From: Takakia lepidozioides
Lineage: Eukaryota; Streptophyta; Takakiopsida; Takakiales; Takakiaceae
Direction: 5' to 3'
DNA length: 64,000 nt
Assembly: GCA_030704615.1 (NCBI GenBank)
Contig: CM060731.1
Span: 17,174,001 to 17,238,000, forward strand
The notes under the pieces were generated by a model. That model saw nothing but the letters and a program-made list of their open reading frames with translations. It was not told the origin of the DNA and did no database searches. Shown piece after piece: positions 37,422-51,700 of this stretch; position 1 is the stretch's first letter, and each line of letters starts with the position of its first letter. A program made the position numbers and the translations under genes.

Positions 37422-37897
37422 ATAAAATGAAAAAGGAACCTGCCAAATAATCTACCTGACACTGGAATTTACCACTGAGGCACTTCCAAAGACTTCTGCC
37501 AAACTCCCATGGTGTTGAATCTGGGAAATTTTGAATTGGACCAGTTTTTTAACATTAACCCTGGGTTGATAAAATAATCACCCTGTTCATGGACCTTGCG
37601 GGCATCAATTGAAGACTGAAAATCAATCTTCCATGCTTCGCTTATCCCAAGAGGAAACAGTACCTCGGCACTCATATAACTTGACATGTATGCTCCAAAC
37701 ATCAACACAACCTTGTGAAGAGAATAACCACTGAATGAATTGCCCTTCCTGAGGGTATGTGATAGCCAATGGAAAAGATCAGTTAAGATAGATATCGTCC
37801 ATGGCTTGCATATATTGAGAAATTTGGACATACACCCTCCACTGCTAATTGATAACAGTCACATAAGCCTAAACCTCCAGACCTAGAAGCTATAGGC

Positions 37898-40800
37898 CTA
37901 GCTCAGAGCCCACAAGTCGTAAAAGTATCTGCAGCAGTTCACACACACCTGACACCCTGCAAGCAAGGGAAAGCCAACACCCTCAGTTTCATACAAAGCG
38001 CTCTCATAGGGGACTAAGGATGTTCCATCCCCAAGCTTTATAGCTTTATGAAGGAGCTGTGCAATGAGCGGAAATCCCAAGAACAACTTCCTCGAGGAAT
38101 GGATTATTGGGGCTCTCAAGCTTCATCTATCCCCCTTTGGATGTCTGCTGTTGATGCAACCAAGGTCTAACAGCATCTTTTACTTGGCGAATTTTTCTGT
38201 CAAGCATGATAACAAAATGAGGCTGTCAGACCCACCTACTGGATGGGTAAGGTGGCCTGCTATACATGTTTATGCATCCACCTATTTGGATTTGGTTGAA
38301 CATGTGATGCTGATAAAGAGGTTTCTGGCCCGGTCATAACATGGGAGTTCAAACTTCCTCAGAGGCTGGCACCCTCATCAAAAACTGCGGAGCTAAGTTA
38401 CATTCACACAGCCTTTTTCTTTGAAGATTAGACATAGTGATTGAACCTTACCGAGACATGACTAGTTGACATAGACTTGTATATAGCAATAGCAAATGGG
38501 CACGTTGCCAGACTTGTTGGTCTGCTTTTGTGACGTCAAGTGTTGATGCTTCTGCACTTCGGAAGAGGGGAATGTTGAGAGCCTTGGCAGTCATAGGATG
38601 CAAGATAAGCTTTGCAAGTTGTTGCAACACGAACATCACCTCATCCATTCTCATCTGTGGTAATGGTGTTCCGCCTTCAACGACCACAAACCACACGTGA
38701 AAATTTTCTCAAGAGTATGGCAATTGCTATACACATTATTAGGCTTGCTGTTGAGCTAGTGCCACAAGGCTTTCAGTGAACCCTTTGAAAGAGACTGTTA
38801 AAAGGTAAGTGATGTCATGGTTTGATAGCTGATAAACATAACTGCTGATCAACGTAGCATAACTCGAAGGAGAAGATAGATGTACCACTCTCAATTTCAG
38901 CTTCAACAAACTGATGAAGTATGGCTTTGCACCGTCCGATTAGGAAATGTATTGCAGTTTGACTCACAATGAGTCTGGATGAGTCTGCTAGTACTCCAGG
39001 TTCACACCTGCAAAGCAAGTCCTCATGCAACAAGGCCAAAAGATGCTCAGCACATACGAACGGATTTATTACAGACAGATGTAGAAGACTTCCAGTACCA
39101 CTGACAAGCCCAGGACTGAATCTCCAGACGTCTAACTGATGGACTCACGAGGTTTGGACCTTTGTGTCATGGGAAGAACATTATATCACACATATCATAC
39201 CAACCTTCTTCCTATGAGGAGCGGAAGCCTCTTGTACCCTACAGGGGCTGGCTGACTGGAGCATATAGTAATGGAAGCAGGGGCAGCTGTGATGATGAGG
39301 ACCCTCACAGCCCTGCCCAAGCGTAGAAGGCTTGTGAACTTCTTTACACTTCCTTGTCACAGCCTCCAAGTGATGTCTCTCTAGTGTTTAAACTGAGAGC
39401 GGAGGAAAACCTTGAAGGAATTCCCATTTCATTTGGACAGGGTTCTTGTCATACATTATGCTTCCATAAGAAGCTTATGCTTCTTCTGCTTGATTTTGTC
39501 TTGAATGTGCCCGAAGCATGTGAGCCTTCAAATGCAAAACCAGTATCTTTGATGAAGCAATTGATAACAGCGAGCCAATCCTCTGATTGGTTCTAGATTG
39601 ACAACCAAGCACACACTGGCAAAAACTGTGAAGCTCTACCATTCAGTACAGATCATGACCACTATAATGTGCTGATTAGAATCACAACATAAGCTGGGAA
39701 CACAGCCAGTCCTGGGGACAATATGTCAGGAAAGAGACGATAGCTCACATCAGACATACTCCTTGGTGACCTTTACATCACTCAATAGGAACAAGCCTGA
39801 TGCAAGACATTATTTTTGGCTGAATCTTACCAAATTCATGTGTGTCAAATGCTGCACTGCACAAGAGAGGTATACCTTGATAGCTTGAACAACTTCTCGA
39901 GGCAAATCAATGAAAAGCGGCCACAGTGAGCAGGAAGAAGAGCAACACTTCCAAGAGGCAAAGCCGAAGTCCTTGCAGCACACTGATCAATCACACCTAC
40001 CAACCGGTGTACAACCTGTTGCAAAATATGCATTCCAAGAAATGTAAATCCGCCATTCAAATGCAGGTTTAAGCAATACAGGGGAGTTTCTACTTTCTCA
40101 CATAAGAAAAGACAACAGATATCAGTAACTGGTGGGCGGGAATCCTAAAATCATTTTGGTCAGAAGCCATTTTACAGAGACAAATTTTCAGAGGAGTTCA
40201 CCAATGCTCAGGGCTTCCGCATAAAGCTGTAGGCCTGTCAGACCTATAGGGACAGTAATAGTGTAATAAAAAACCCCCATGGTTGAGGAACAATCTCAAC
40301 ACTTCAGTTGCTGCCATGAGTCTTCCATACCATGTCGAATCAGAGCAAAAGGTTTTCATTTTCTTACTATACAGATTCAGAAGCTTCCCTATCTACTTCA
40401 TTGCTGGATAGGCTACCTTCCACCGTTGTATGTGTTGACCAGGCTAAATGAATCAATGTGAATAACTGCACCATTGGTCCAAATTTTTGGAACAAGACAT
40501 CAAGTCAAGGGGAAAGAATTTGGCGTCAATCACAAATATGCTCTCGTATTGCACTTGGGGTTGGAAGGTATTCTACCACTTTGTCAAAGAGTTATAGAAC
40601 ACAAGAACAGCCTTACTTTCTGAGAATCCACAAGGTTTCGTGACTTCATCTAGAACCTTCCTACCACCCTTTCTACCTTCCTCACTAGTTGACATGGGTC
40701 TTTACCAACAAAGCTATCCCAAGCACTGCGTGAGAAGCGAATCTCTCCAGAAACCCTCCATCTAGAGCGAGGGAACGCAAATAAGTCTTCACTGGCATAC

Positions 40801-43800
40801 AGTACATCTAAATACTATCCCATGTTGTCATGTGCATCAACTGAGACTTGACTTGAGGATTCTCAGGACTGAGTACTATTGTTATTCCATCCATACCCGG
40901 GTCTTCTACTCTGAACCATTCAGCAACAAGTAAACCCTGCAGCTACCATTTGGCAAGAAAGTCACACCTCCAAAGGAGCATCTTGGCATGAAGTAAGAAG
41001 CTCATCACATAGAAATCCCAGTACCCTGATTTCCAAGAGCTCATCATCCTCTAGAGTTTCTGGTGAAACCATCATACTAGCACGTCCACATGTGCCCCCA
41101 ACAAATTTCTCATAGACATCAGCCACCTCCTTCCAGAACCGTAATCTTGTAGGTGCAGTGGAGACTGAGCTATCTTTGCGACCAGGTTGCACAGTAGCAG
41201 GAGAATTGCATGCAATTGCTCTCTGAAGAGCAGAGATGAAGGCATTCAAAGCCGTCCTCCATAACATAGTGTTAGGGGCATCCCGCCGTGTTGCCATACA
41301 CCTGGTTGATCGAGTTTGCAACAATCGTATAAGGAACAAACAACCCCTCACCTGCTAAGCACATATGGTTGTTGGATAACTCATGACCTTTATTGGATGA
41401 TGGGTAGACCTTGAAGCTAACCTCTTTAATGAAAAATCTATGATGATGGTATTATGCAACTAATCCGTTCCACTTCCTAACCCTTCCTCAAACTAATAGG
41501 GATGTCATCATCAATAAAGTGATAAAGATGATGACAGATGCTCAGATCTACAAACGCTCTTCAGTCAACGGAAGTAACATGCCAGGCAGAGGATTCATAG
41601 AAGCAAACATTACTGTATTTGCCACCAAGCCTTCCCAACAACAGTCAACTAATCGACAAAAACCTCAATGCCAAGAAATCATCAAACAAGAGAAAAGCAG
41701 ATAACAAAGTCAGACCATTCTGTGCTCATGCAGGACAAAACTGACATACCTCTCACTATATGCTGGTCTAACCCCCTCCATCAGCATCAAAACATCTACT
41801 AAAATCTTATTATGCAAAAACCCTAGAGATCCCTTTGTGGAAAAAGTCTTTAATGGATCCCTTAAGTTTCACCGATTACCTCCCCAGTGCAGCAACAATA
41901 TCAGGCAAGACTGCAGCTCGTGTAGATGGAGGGGCTGACTCATTTAGTTCGAGCAATACGTTGACAATCTTCTCTGAGAATGTTGAGGACAAAGTCCTTG
42001 AGGTCACCAATGCAGTCTGGCTGATCTTGGCACTGCTGCTTGATGAAGACACAATGGCTTCATCTTTACCAGGGTTGTTCCAAATTGCTTGGAAAGGAGG
42101 GGACTCCTCTTGAGAGTGGGAGTTTTCTGTTACCTCAGCAGGAAGTAAAGCATGCCCATTCAGTTGCAAACCTGAGCCTTCTGCAGATGCCATAGGCTTA
42201 CAAAAGAAGGAACCTTCATTTCCTCCTACCTGATCCTTTGAATATTTCTGCTGGTCACATGCTAGGCTGTCCACATCGGGCAAATATGATATGACTTGAT
42301 GGAGAAAGATTGGCCACATAAGGTTGAGCTGGTCATCCATTGGCTTCAATGATGGCAAAACTGCCAGTACTGTCTGCTGGACATGTGAAACAACTCCCTG
42401 GAAGTCACAACCAAAGGCAACTGCTCAGGGGAAAATCAAGGCAGCTCTAGCAAGACAACATCCTGTTGTTTTGAGATTTATGCATAAAACAAGCAGAAAT
42501 GAACACCCTATCCATGCATCCAGATTTAACTTTCCAAGGCAAACGCAGACTGCAGTCCTACCTTACCTAGATGTGCTAGTGCACATAGCAAGCTCCAGAA
42601 CCACTGCAACCCCAATCAAAGGTGTGAGTGCTATACTTTTTACCAAGGCAGATCATACTACCTGCATAAATGCTGGGGTATCTCCTGGAGTGACAGGAAG
42701 CCATACAAGCATGTCCACGAGTGCGAGTAGCCGGAGGTAGCTACTTGCCACAAACATGGAATGTGTGTTGAGATAAAGTTCTCCTGTGTACAGCCGACAA
42801 GAAGATGGCCTGATTAGACGAACCACTAAACCAATGTGCACTTTTCAAACTTATAACCCCCCATCAAAATGACAACCATGCACGACTTCTCCACAATCAT
42901 CTTGCACCAACGTAGGTAAATGTTCAGTTTTTTGTCAGAACTATTGTTTATTCCAATTCTAAAGCTATCTCATGGCACCTACACCCCTTGTTCAGATGAT
43001 GGCCTCATCCACGCAACTGCCTTGCATCAAAAAAAAATTTACAGGCAGGAAAACATCTGCGCTAGCCAACTTTAAGTTCTTGTGAATTTGGGAAATAAAG
43101 AGTTTTCTATGAAAAATTATTTGGTGTGCTTACGGTTTTATCAGTGTCCCCCTTATAAGTTGAACATAATATCAGGACAACACTACAGGAAAAGTACAGC
43201 TTTCAATGCTACAATCATTGATGGGACCTCAAAACCTTGAGTCCTATGACAGTAGCAGGAAAACAGTTCAGTTGGGAAGGCACAAAGCAAATCTACTTTG
43301 CGTGTTTGTTTGGATTACCCATGACTGGGGGACCATAATGAAATGATATTGGTTCATTTCTTCGAGTCACTACCCCCTCATGATGACTGAATCTTTTAAA
43401 AGAAATACAGGTTTGTCCCCTTCAGTAATCAGGGGAACTTCATATGTTGGAGATCATGGAAGTAACTTCATTCCACTAACATAAATCACCAGGCCACTTC
43501 AATCCAAGATTGACACGAGGGTTCACAAAGTCTTAAAATATGAGCTGAGGGAGCACATTCTTCAAACTGTCAAGAGCCCTAATGTAACCTGCAACCGCCA
43601 TGAAGGACGTACAACTAAATGGAATCTGACTGGAGAGAAGGCTCATATAGTTAATGAAACTTGTGAGGTGATACAGTGAGCAGAAAACCGAATGAGGGAT
43701 CCTCAAAGGGGATGAAACAATACCCAAGCTCTGTAAGAGTTCTTGCCGCACCTTTGTTGCCATCCTGCTCTCGGTATGTGCTGCACTCCGCACTATTAAC

Positions 43801-46800
43801 TCATATGTGGTGAAAGCAGTTTCAAAATAATAAGCTGGGAGATTACCCTGCCATAACAAATCCTCAAGTCAACTTTTGGAACATGAATGAAACAAAGTGA
43901 TTTTCCTGAAAATGCTGAAGACCAACCTCATTTCAGAGCTCCAAGTGTTTATGCTCTTCTTACCAGGCTATATCTATCAGAACTTGAGTTTTCGGTCGAT
44001 TTTTGGTTTCATATTTGGTCCCTTTGGGCTTCCAAGGAGTGTATTAAATTATGTTCTGCTTCTGTAAGGTTGGCCTGTACTAGAACAGGCAAAAGATAGG
44101 AGGAATCTTCTTAAAACTCCCAATCGTCCCAGCCGTCTCAGAAACCCTTCTGAATTCCTCTAGGAATTTATTAAGAAGATCACCTACTCTCAACATCGAA
44201 AGGGAAGGGTAATTTGCATTTGCTTTCACAATGATCACTGACTGTAGGGAATTCCTGCAGGCTCTGTGAGTGTATCTAGAGAGTTCCAAGCATTGGACAG
44301 CCAGATGCTTAGCTGGAAGCACCAGATATTGCAGTTTACATGTCAGGACTATCTTTCACAACATGACTCTTGGAAAGATCCTCCAGACATGACCTAACAT
44401 AGCGGCACACACTTCAAGAGCACATAAAACATGGGTATATGAGAGTATGAATTCTGGCCTTGGGGGCATGAGTTATGAGCAGAGTGTTCAGTGATGTGAT
44501 TGCTGCAAGTGAAACCTCCTTGCTGCCTTTGATCACGCTCTCTCCCACAAATGAGAGAAGAGAATCCCATCCTGCATCATGCCGTGGTGACCTATCCGTC
44601 CTAAGTGAAAACAGACCAGAAATGTATTCTGGGTAACTGACCATATAAAGTACTAGTAACTAACTACCACAAACGCTCTTTCAAGCTATTAAATGGTGGC
44701 TAGTTTTCTCTGGTAAGAGGGAATCAAACATGTGGATTTCAAGGGGTACCAAAAGGGTAAAGACACAGCCCTGAGGGACCTTTCCAATGATTAACAGATG
44801 GAAACCATATTACACCTTATTTGAATCAAGAAATTCCCTACATGTCCAATGACGAAATGTCATTCGGTTCCAAAATGGCACTTACCCTTAGTAAAGTTGT
44901 CCAATGCCTGAAAAACTTTGAAATAAGGTTTCAGAAGGCGACTTAGTCCATTCAGTACTAAGACCAAAGTTTCGTCCCACTGCTTCTGAGCTGTATTCCG
45001 GCTGGTAGTCATGGCCATAGGAAAAGATTGTGCCAGCAAACAGATCCACAATTAGATGAAAAGGCAAAGAGTAACTTAACATAACTTCTCACTACACATC
45101 CAGAGCCTAAAATACATTTTGGATATCATTGATTATGTACCCTTGTACCCGTGCTGCATCCGGTGCCTGCCAATCTACAGAAACCCAGGGCTTCCAGGCT
45201 AGAGGTCAACAGTCTGATCTATCATATATCTGTGTCCGACATCATGCCAGCAATAGAAGAAAGACCATTCTGTAAATAGTACAAGGTATAAAAGCGCAGA
45301 GGCCTTTAGTCATGAGGGTTCAGGACGCTTTGTAGCTTACCTGCATGAGAACTCCTTGTTTGTACAACCTCTGGGGTATCAACTGGGTTGTTCTATTGTA
45401 CCGGACCCTCCCATTGAAGTAATAAATACATTCTCTTCACCCACAACAACTACACATGCCGGAAACTTTTGTTTGTCCAATTGATGAATCCTATGGCTGT
45501 ACATGGTAAATTCTTCAACAGCATCGCTTAAGAAAGCAATGCATTCGGGCGCCAGTTGTACCCCAAATTTCCACTGCACACACAACTGTCCTTCTACAGC
45601 ACTGATGGTGATAGACTGTAAACAAGCATAGACTTACATACCTATGATGAACAAGCATGTGAACAGGCTTGCCCCCTTCAATTCCAAGCTCCTTCCCATG
45701 CCACTCATCCTTTGAGGAGGTTGCAGCCTGTGCAAAAAACATAATAGTCCACAGCATGGGTGAATGAATGAAACACCATGCCCTTATGAGACCACAGGGG
45801 AGGAATTTGACATATTGATAATTGATTGATATTGTGCCCTTACCAAGTGCTGTACGGTATCCACCAGAGGAAACACGAGGTTCCATAGGCACTCCTCCCA
45901 CATAGCTTTCGAGAACTTATGTCCATGGCTGCTGAGAGACTGGAAGAAGGTACGAATAGCAGAATGTCGAACCTGGAGCGAACAAGACATCATCAGCATT
46001 ACCCTACAGATCACTTTCCTAGTTGAATACAAAATCCAAAGTGGCTGGAGCTTTCTAATTTTCCTCAAAGCAAAATCGGTGCTTGATAGCTCATGTTTTA
46101 ATCTCCTGTTTGGCTCCCCATGATGAGTACAATACAGCTGGAAGTTTCCTTGCTAGCTATGGTTGTAAGGCTTCTTTAATCTCCCAAGGTTCCTTAGTTG
46201 TTGGTTGAGTAAGCTTTGTAGTAGAACTGACCTTCCCAGGTTCACAAATGTCAGTCTTTGGCTCAGCAGCCATCTCTTGTTTAGCAGGAAAAATGCAGGT
46301 GTCAAGTGGCTTCTGCCTCTTCTTCCCTTCCTAATGAGGTTTCTTTCTACCACTCTCTCACCTGGTTTATATCAAGGTAAGTCCCACTATGGGCCCCTCA
46401 CAGAGGTAGTGTGTGTTCCCTCTTGCTCTGCCCAAACTGTGCATGAGGTACATGGTCACAAGGCTATGGCAAACAACGTCATGATACATTCTCTCACCTG
46501 GCTTTTGTTTGTCTCCGCATGCAGGCCAAGGGTACATTTTGGCTTGCCTTGATGAAGGTTTTCATTTTACAAACTCTGAGTGGGAAAATACCCATTCATT
46601 GTACCAAAAGAAAAAGGAAAAAAGAGAAAACAAACAAATGGGGTTTGTTCTGGGGTGTTTAACCTTATCCTCCAAGTAAATTAGCTATTAACATAAAAGA
46701 AGGAAACCATTTCTTAGCTGCAATTGACACCATAATGTCACTGCAGAACAACTCCATACATTCCAGGTATAGGCAGATTGTGCTCTACCTCTGGCCTCTC

Positions 46801-48766
46801 GTCTGTTCCCAGACCTTGAATAACACCATAGACAGCCAAAAGCAGAGCCTCGTAGTCCATGTCAGGCCTCTGGTTTGATGAAGCTGGAGCATTCTCATCT
46901 TCCACTTCACTGGCAATCTCCCCACCGCTTCTTCTTTCATCTATACCTGTAGTACTTAGCTGTTTGCTGTACAAGTCTATAGGACTCAGACGTGGACCTG
47001 CAACCCAACCCACCATAGAGAGTTCACTGTCACTGAGGAGCTCAGTCTCTTTTGCAATTCGAAGAAGTCCACGATAAGAAGAATTTGGAGCTGTTGGACC
47101 ACTTTGAGTGTTAAGCATAACTGCCAACCTTCAGCATAAAAGCATGCTGGTAGGACGTCCTTATAGGGCCTCCACGTGTGTTGAATAAAGTCGCATAGAG
47201 GATCAAAACACAAGAATGCTTCAAACCATAGCAGCCTCAATGATGAGAAGGCTCAATGAGCCAAACACTGTGCTTACTCCTGGATCAGGGCTTGTCCCTC
47301 TAAACAGCTGCAATAGGAAGAAAAAGGAAGCAATTTCTTGCATCTGCAGCAGGCCTATTGGACCAAAAGGATGACTGTTTGCCAGAAAATCAGTACATTA
47401 CATACATCACAAAAAACTACACAAGCCCTTGATGTCATATACAGGGACAAAGCAGAAACACATACTGATCCCTGGAGTCTTGCAGCTATTGAAACCTCTT
47501 GCGAAAAAATCAGCTGTAGTCCACAGAGACCCTATGGCTGTCAAGCTGATATTTACATCAGTTCTCTGTGCGCCATATGCTCCTGCCACTTCTATACACC
47601 TGCAACACATTGCTATATATAAGGAGGATTTCAAGAAAGTGCAGATCAGAAGCAGGTGGAAGGATGGTTCTTTACTTCAGCTTTCCATTGGCAGCATAGT
47701 CTAGGATTGCACGCCAGGCTTTCAAATGTACACCTACCCACTCAAGATGTAATGCTTACTGGCAAGCCTGGGGCAAAAAAATGTTCCCAGCTATAGTCTA
47801 TCTAGCAGTCTCTTGGGAAAGAAAACGTAGATCGGTGGGGTGCCAGAAAAACAGAAAGTGTCCATCTTCAACAGAGAATGGGATGATGTACACAAACTTA
47901 CGTTTCTAAAGAATGTGCAGGTATTGAAAGGAGTCCATCATTCATGATGACACGAACATTCTGTAGTCATCACCAACAAATATTAGCTATGCAATTGGTG
48001 GCAACAAAGAGGTATTTATCTATTTTATAAAGCTATACAGAACGCATCACAGGGAACATAGAGCACCAAAAGATAATTAGCTTACAGCACTGAAGTTACT
48101 AATCACAGAGCTGATCTACTACAGCATATATATTAGTGCCTAAAACTGGGCCTGAACCCTATTCTTGAGGTCTGCGGCTCAGTCATGAAAGAAGTTGTGG
48201 CAGCTCAAGACAAGAAGCGGGCCTGTCCCAGCGACTAAAGACTGAAATTGAAGCCTTGCAGCTGAATTATGACAGGTACAGAGACCTGGTTTACAGATGC
48301 CATCACTGTCTGTGGTCACTTTCAACTTCATCATGTTCGAAATATATTCTCACCTGGAATCCCAACGGAACCAGATCTCTCTCTGAAGCATTGGCAACTA
48401 ACCTGCCAGACGAATAAGGCAGTCAGCGATAGAGTTAAACAGTGGACAAACAGCAGCCTGGTTCTATGTTAATGACAATCAAGGCCAACATAAAACAGTT
48501 TAGTGCAGAAGGTTTCTGAAAGATGGTAAAGCATGAGCTGGGTGGTACAACTACAACAAGGTAGTACTAACAGACTGCCCACCATGCTCTACTAACAGTC
48601 AAGGCCCTCCAAGATAGTGCAACTATGAGTGAACATCCATTTCAAGCCATTGCAGATTTCCATTGAACTGCGGAGAAAGGAAAGTACATGCCTGTCTAGA
48701 AAATTGTCTTTACCTTAGCAACTCCAAAATGCTTGGCCAACTGTGATATAATTTCTCCCCATGCCT
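37898..48766 (-). CDS. MON2: MON2, C-terminal block of exons (HDS region)
   Basis: Exons in transcript order: 48714-48766, 48354-48402, 47902-47960, 47466-47599, 46789-47120, 45844-45972, 45642-45727, 44886-45001, 44459-44571, 43724-43847, 42662-42783, 42562-42603, 41880-42376, 40968-41301, 39876-40015, 38886-39007, 38452-38674, 37898-38090. Landmarks include RTDVNISLTAIGSLW, VRHSAIRTFFQSLSSHG, SRNTAQKQWDETLVLVLNG, GSKEVSLAAITSLN, RFWKEVADVYEKF, LPAHCGRFSLICLEKLF and AHLLLLYTSLCQLVMSR. The 42-nt exon at 42562 and the final exon are the least certain. The last exon adds about 60 residues with little similarity to other MON2 C-termini. Confidence 0.88.
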
Positions 48767-51700
48767 CTGTGCCACACACATAACCAAAAATGATGAAAGC
48801 AGACCACGTACTATCCATCTCAAGAGAGAGATAAATCACATTGCCCTCACGTCACACTCCTATCCCACAACTAAGCAAAGGCTACCCACAAGTACTGGCC
48901 AACACCAATGTCTGTGGTAGATATTTGTGGCCAATACAACCTGGAATGTTAAGGATCAAGACATGAATCCCAACCATGATTCTAGACTGCAACAATTGGA
49001 GAAGGACTCTGTTAGATAGTGCTCCGTCTCTTTCAAATCTGTGTGAACTTTAAGATGAGTTGAACTTGTTCTAAACAGTTTGTGCCAATACTAGTGGTAT
49101 CATTCATACAAATACAAAGTGAACAACTCTGCTACATAGTCTAGACCATGCAGTGGCTGGTGCCTACTCTCCTAAACTGTCCAGAATGCAAATCCCTCAA
49201 ACCTCTGATTGTCCTGTACTCTTGGCGGTCGCGCGCCCGCAAAGCCGAGATACAATGCATGACAATAGCCTGATAGGACACCCTCGAGGAGACTTTCTAA
49301 AGATAGGCCTTGCCGATGTTCTTCAAAGGTAACTACTGGCACTACCACAGGAAATCGGAATTGCCACAGTAGAACATATACAGAACATGTATTGAGGCTG
49401 CATGATAAAGTCATATCACTCAATATCCGGTCCAACAACAAACAAGTGGGAAAAACATTAAACGATTTACCTCCAGTACACGCAGTAAAAGTCTTAAAGC
49501 ACCAGATCGCACATCTGTGGTTTGGCCATAGTTATAGAGAGTGCCGATAGGCAATATCAATGCACATTCAAAGGAAATACTCTGAAAAAACTGCTGCTTG
49601 TTGCTGCAGCTTGCTGCCCCGGTTGTCTCAAATTCCTCCTCCACTCTTGAGACGTCAGCAACTGAGTCACTTCCATGAAATTCTGCATGGACTACCATTT
49701 CCCCAACTCTAGCAGCATCTTGTTGGAACTTCACACATCCCAAGACACCACAAATTGCTCGATCCAAGGCATCAAGAGCGACAGCACGCACCAGTTGGCT
49801 GTCATGTTCTGCCAGCTGTAGTAGGACAAACATTGCAGTTGTCAGATGATTTGCACAAGCATGAAGTCTATATCACTATGTTTGTTACTGGCTCCCTTAT
49901 TGACTGCTAGTAACATGCGCACAGACAAGTTAATCTTTCTGAACCCAGTCCCGTCCTTTTGGAAGTCATCTGAGTCATGGTCAAAACAGACATACAATTA
50001 GTATTCAACAAGGGACAATGTAATGTGGAGTTGAAATTGACTCATACAAATTACAGAAATGAAATGAAACGGTACTTTATAGTTACAGAAAGAAAGGTGT
50101 GCAGATAGGTCTTCAAGTAGTTTTCTTTACCTCCAGAAGATGAGCTGTTACTTGATCCCATACAAGCTCCGCACCTAAGAACCAAGGAATAAATTATATA
50201 ACAAGTCTGGTGGGCTGCTAGGTGATCTCACTAAAGGGAATTTACATGGAGGTGGATTTGGGATCTATGCATGCCACAAATATACTATGGTGAAGCTCGA
50301 TAGCATGTACACAAGCAGTTGGAAGTAGGAAAATGCTCAATTGACCACCATAACTCCAAAAAGACAAAATGCCAGCTCTTTCTCCCTTTCCTCAGAAAAA
50401 GAATGAATTCTCTCTGATAAATGCACCATGCAACACAAATAGGTCAAAGATAGTGATAGCTCACACCAATGCAAATGCACCTTCAATGGACTGACTTCCT
50501 GCAGACTAATAGTATATAATATGAATGAACACCTCTAGGCTGGGCTACCTCTGCAGCAATCACAGTTCCACTTTGCCAATGTCATAGGTGATATTAGTGC
50601 ATGTGAATACATCCTAACTGTTTCTGATCAGCAAACTTGAATTCCTATGCGGATGGTGATGTCATTCCTATCCACACCTGGAACAAAACACAGGTGAAGA
50701 ATGAATGCAGCAATTACTACTTCTGGTGATTGTCTGGATGTGAGTAAGTGGTATCTTGCCTCCCAATAGCAAGGGCAAGAGCTGGCTGTCAGAAATTGTC
50801 CAAGCTATCTGAACCCTGCTGAAAGGGCACAAGCAGGGTTAAACAAGCTTGTCTAAGGTCGAACATGGCCTCGTCACACTAATTGAATGCCACAGGATTG
50901 TCGACAACGTGCGCAAATGACAACCAGCAAGTGATCCCCTCTATCTACCACTCTATATCTCAACCGGCAGATTGATGCTCGTGTGAAGGGATTTCTTGAG
51001 GAAGCCCAAATCAATTGTTCAGACCATACCAAGTCCCCCTCCTGGAGTGAGCCCCTCACAAAGGTAGTGTCTGTTCCCTCTTGTTCCACCCAAACTGGGC
51101 GCGGAGTCTATGGCCACAAGGCTATGGCAAACAATGTCTCATTTTTTACGTCACCTGCTCAGGGGTAATGTCCCAATTTCTGAAAAACATTTTAGACCAG
51201 GCATAGGAAGCTTACGGTGTAAATTCACCATGAGTGTCATGAGCATGCGCTCAACAGCAAACACCCTGGGAAGCATTTGGCCGGCCATGTTATTTGCCAG
51301 AGAAGTGCCACCACTGGCGAAAGATGGACCCAAGCCACTCGCAGCCCCATACACCACCTGGTTGGAGACTTGACGAAGTGCAGTCAAAAAACAAGTTACT
51401 GCTGAAGTAGTCATCTTTGCCGAGCTTACAAACAACTAGGAGTGGGTGTTGATTCCGCCAAGCCATTTGTAATGTTCCCGATGAAGGACGACCACACAAG
51501 GAAAATGTCAGCATACACTTCACTGGAATACAGAGCTTAACATTCCCAATAGTTAGAGCCACAGACATGGAAAGCATGAGGATTTCAGACGATTCAAGAA
51601 AGGCCCATACATTGACCCTTGTACAGGCGGCTGTAGTGAAACCTCAGGAAAGCGTAGGAGAGACTTACGAGCCAATGAGCTAGTTTTCTTTGAATGGAAG

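Larger units (their letters stand above)
34253..37897. other. Intergenic region between the 3' ends of HIP and MON2
   Basis: Both flanking genes converge here, so it holds their 3' UTRs. Apart from the small duplications, the CACTA-like end and the hairpin listed separately, I see no gene. ORFs at 34830-35012 and 35273-35660 (several frames) and 37469-37831 (-) lack any recognisable family. A 20-bp motif gcggtggga(c)ccttctagaag occurs twice at 36854-36912. Confidence 0.5.

Noticed and set aside
37469-37831. 120-codon minus ORF after MON2
   Set aside because: I considered it as the last MON2 exon, but it has no similarity to MON2 C-termini and the previous exon already reads to a stop at 37898.
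46205-46552. Plus ORF whose translation resembles that at 50983-51168
   Set aside because: The similarity comes from the shared R1 nucleotide repeat, not from a protein family.
51436-51600. Minus-strand ORF with an ESSEILML phrase between two MON2 exons
   Set aside because: The flanking exons (ending LDAQ and starting LFVSS) join directly in phase, so it is intronic.
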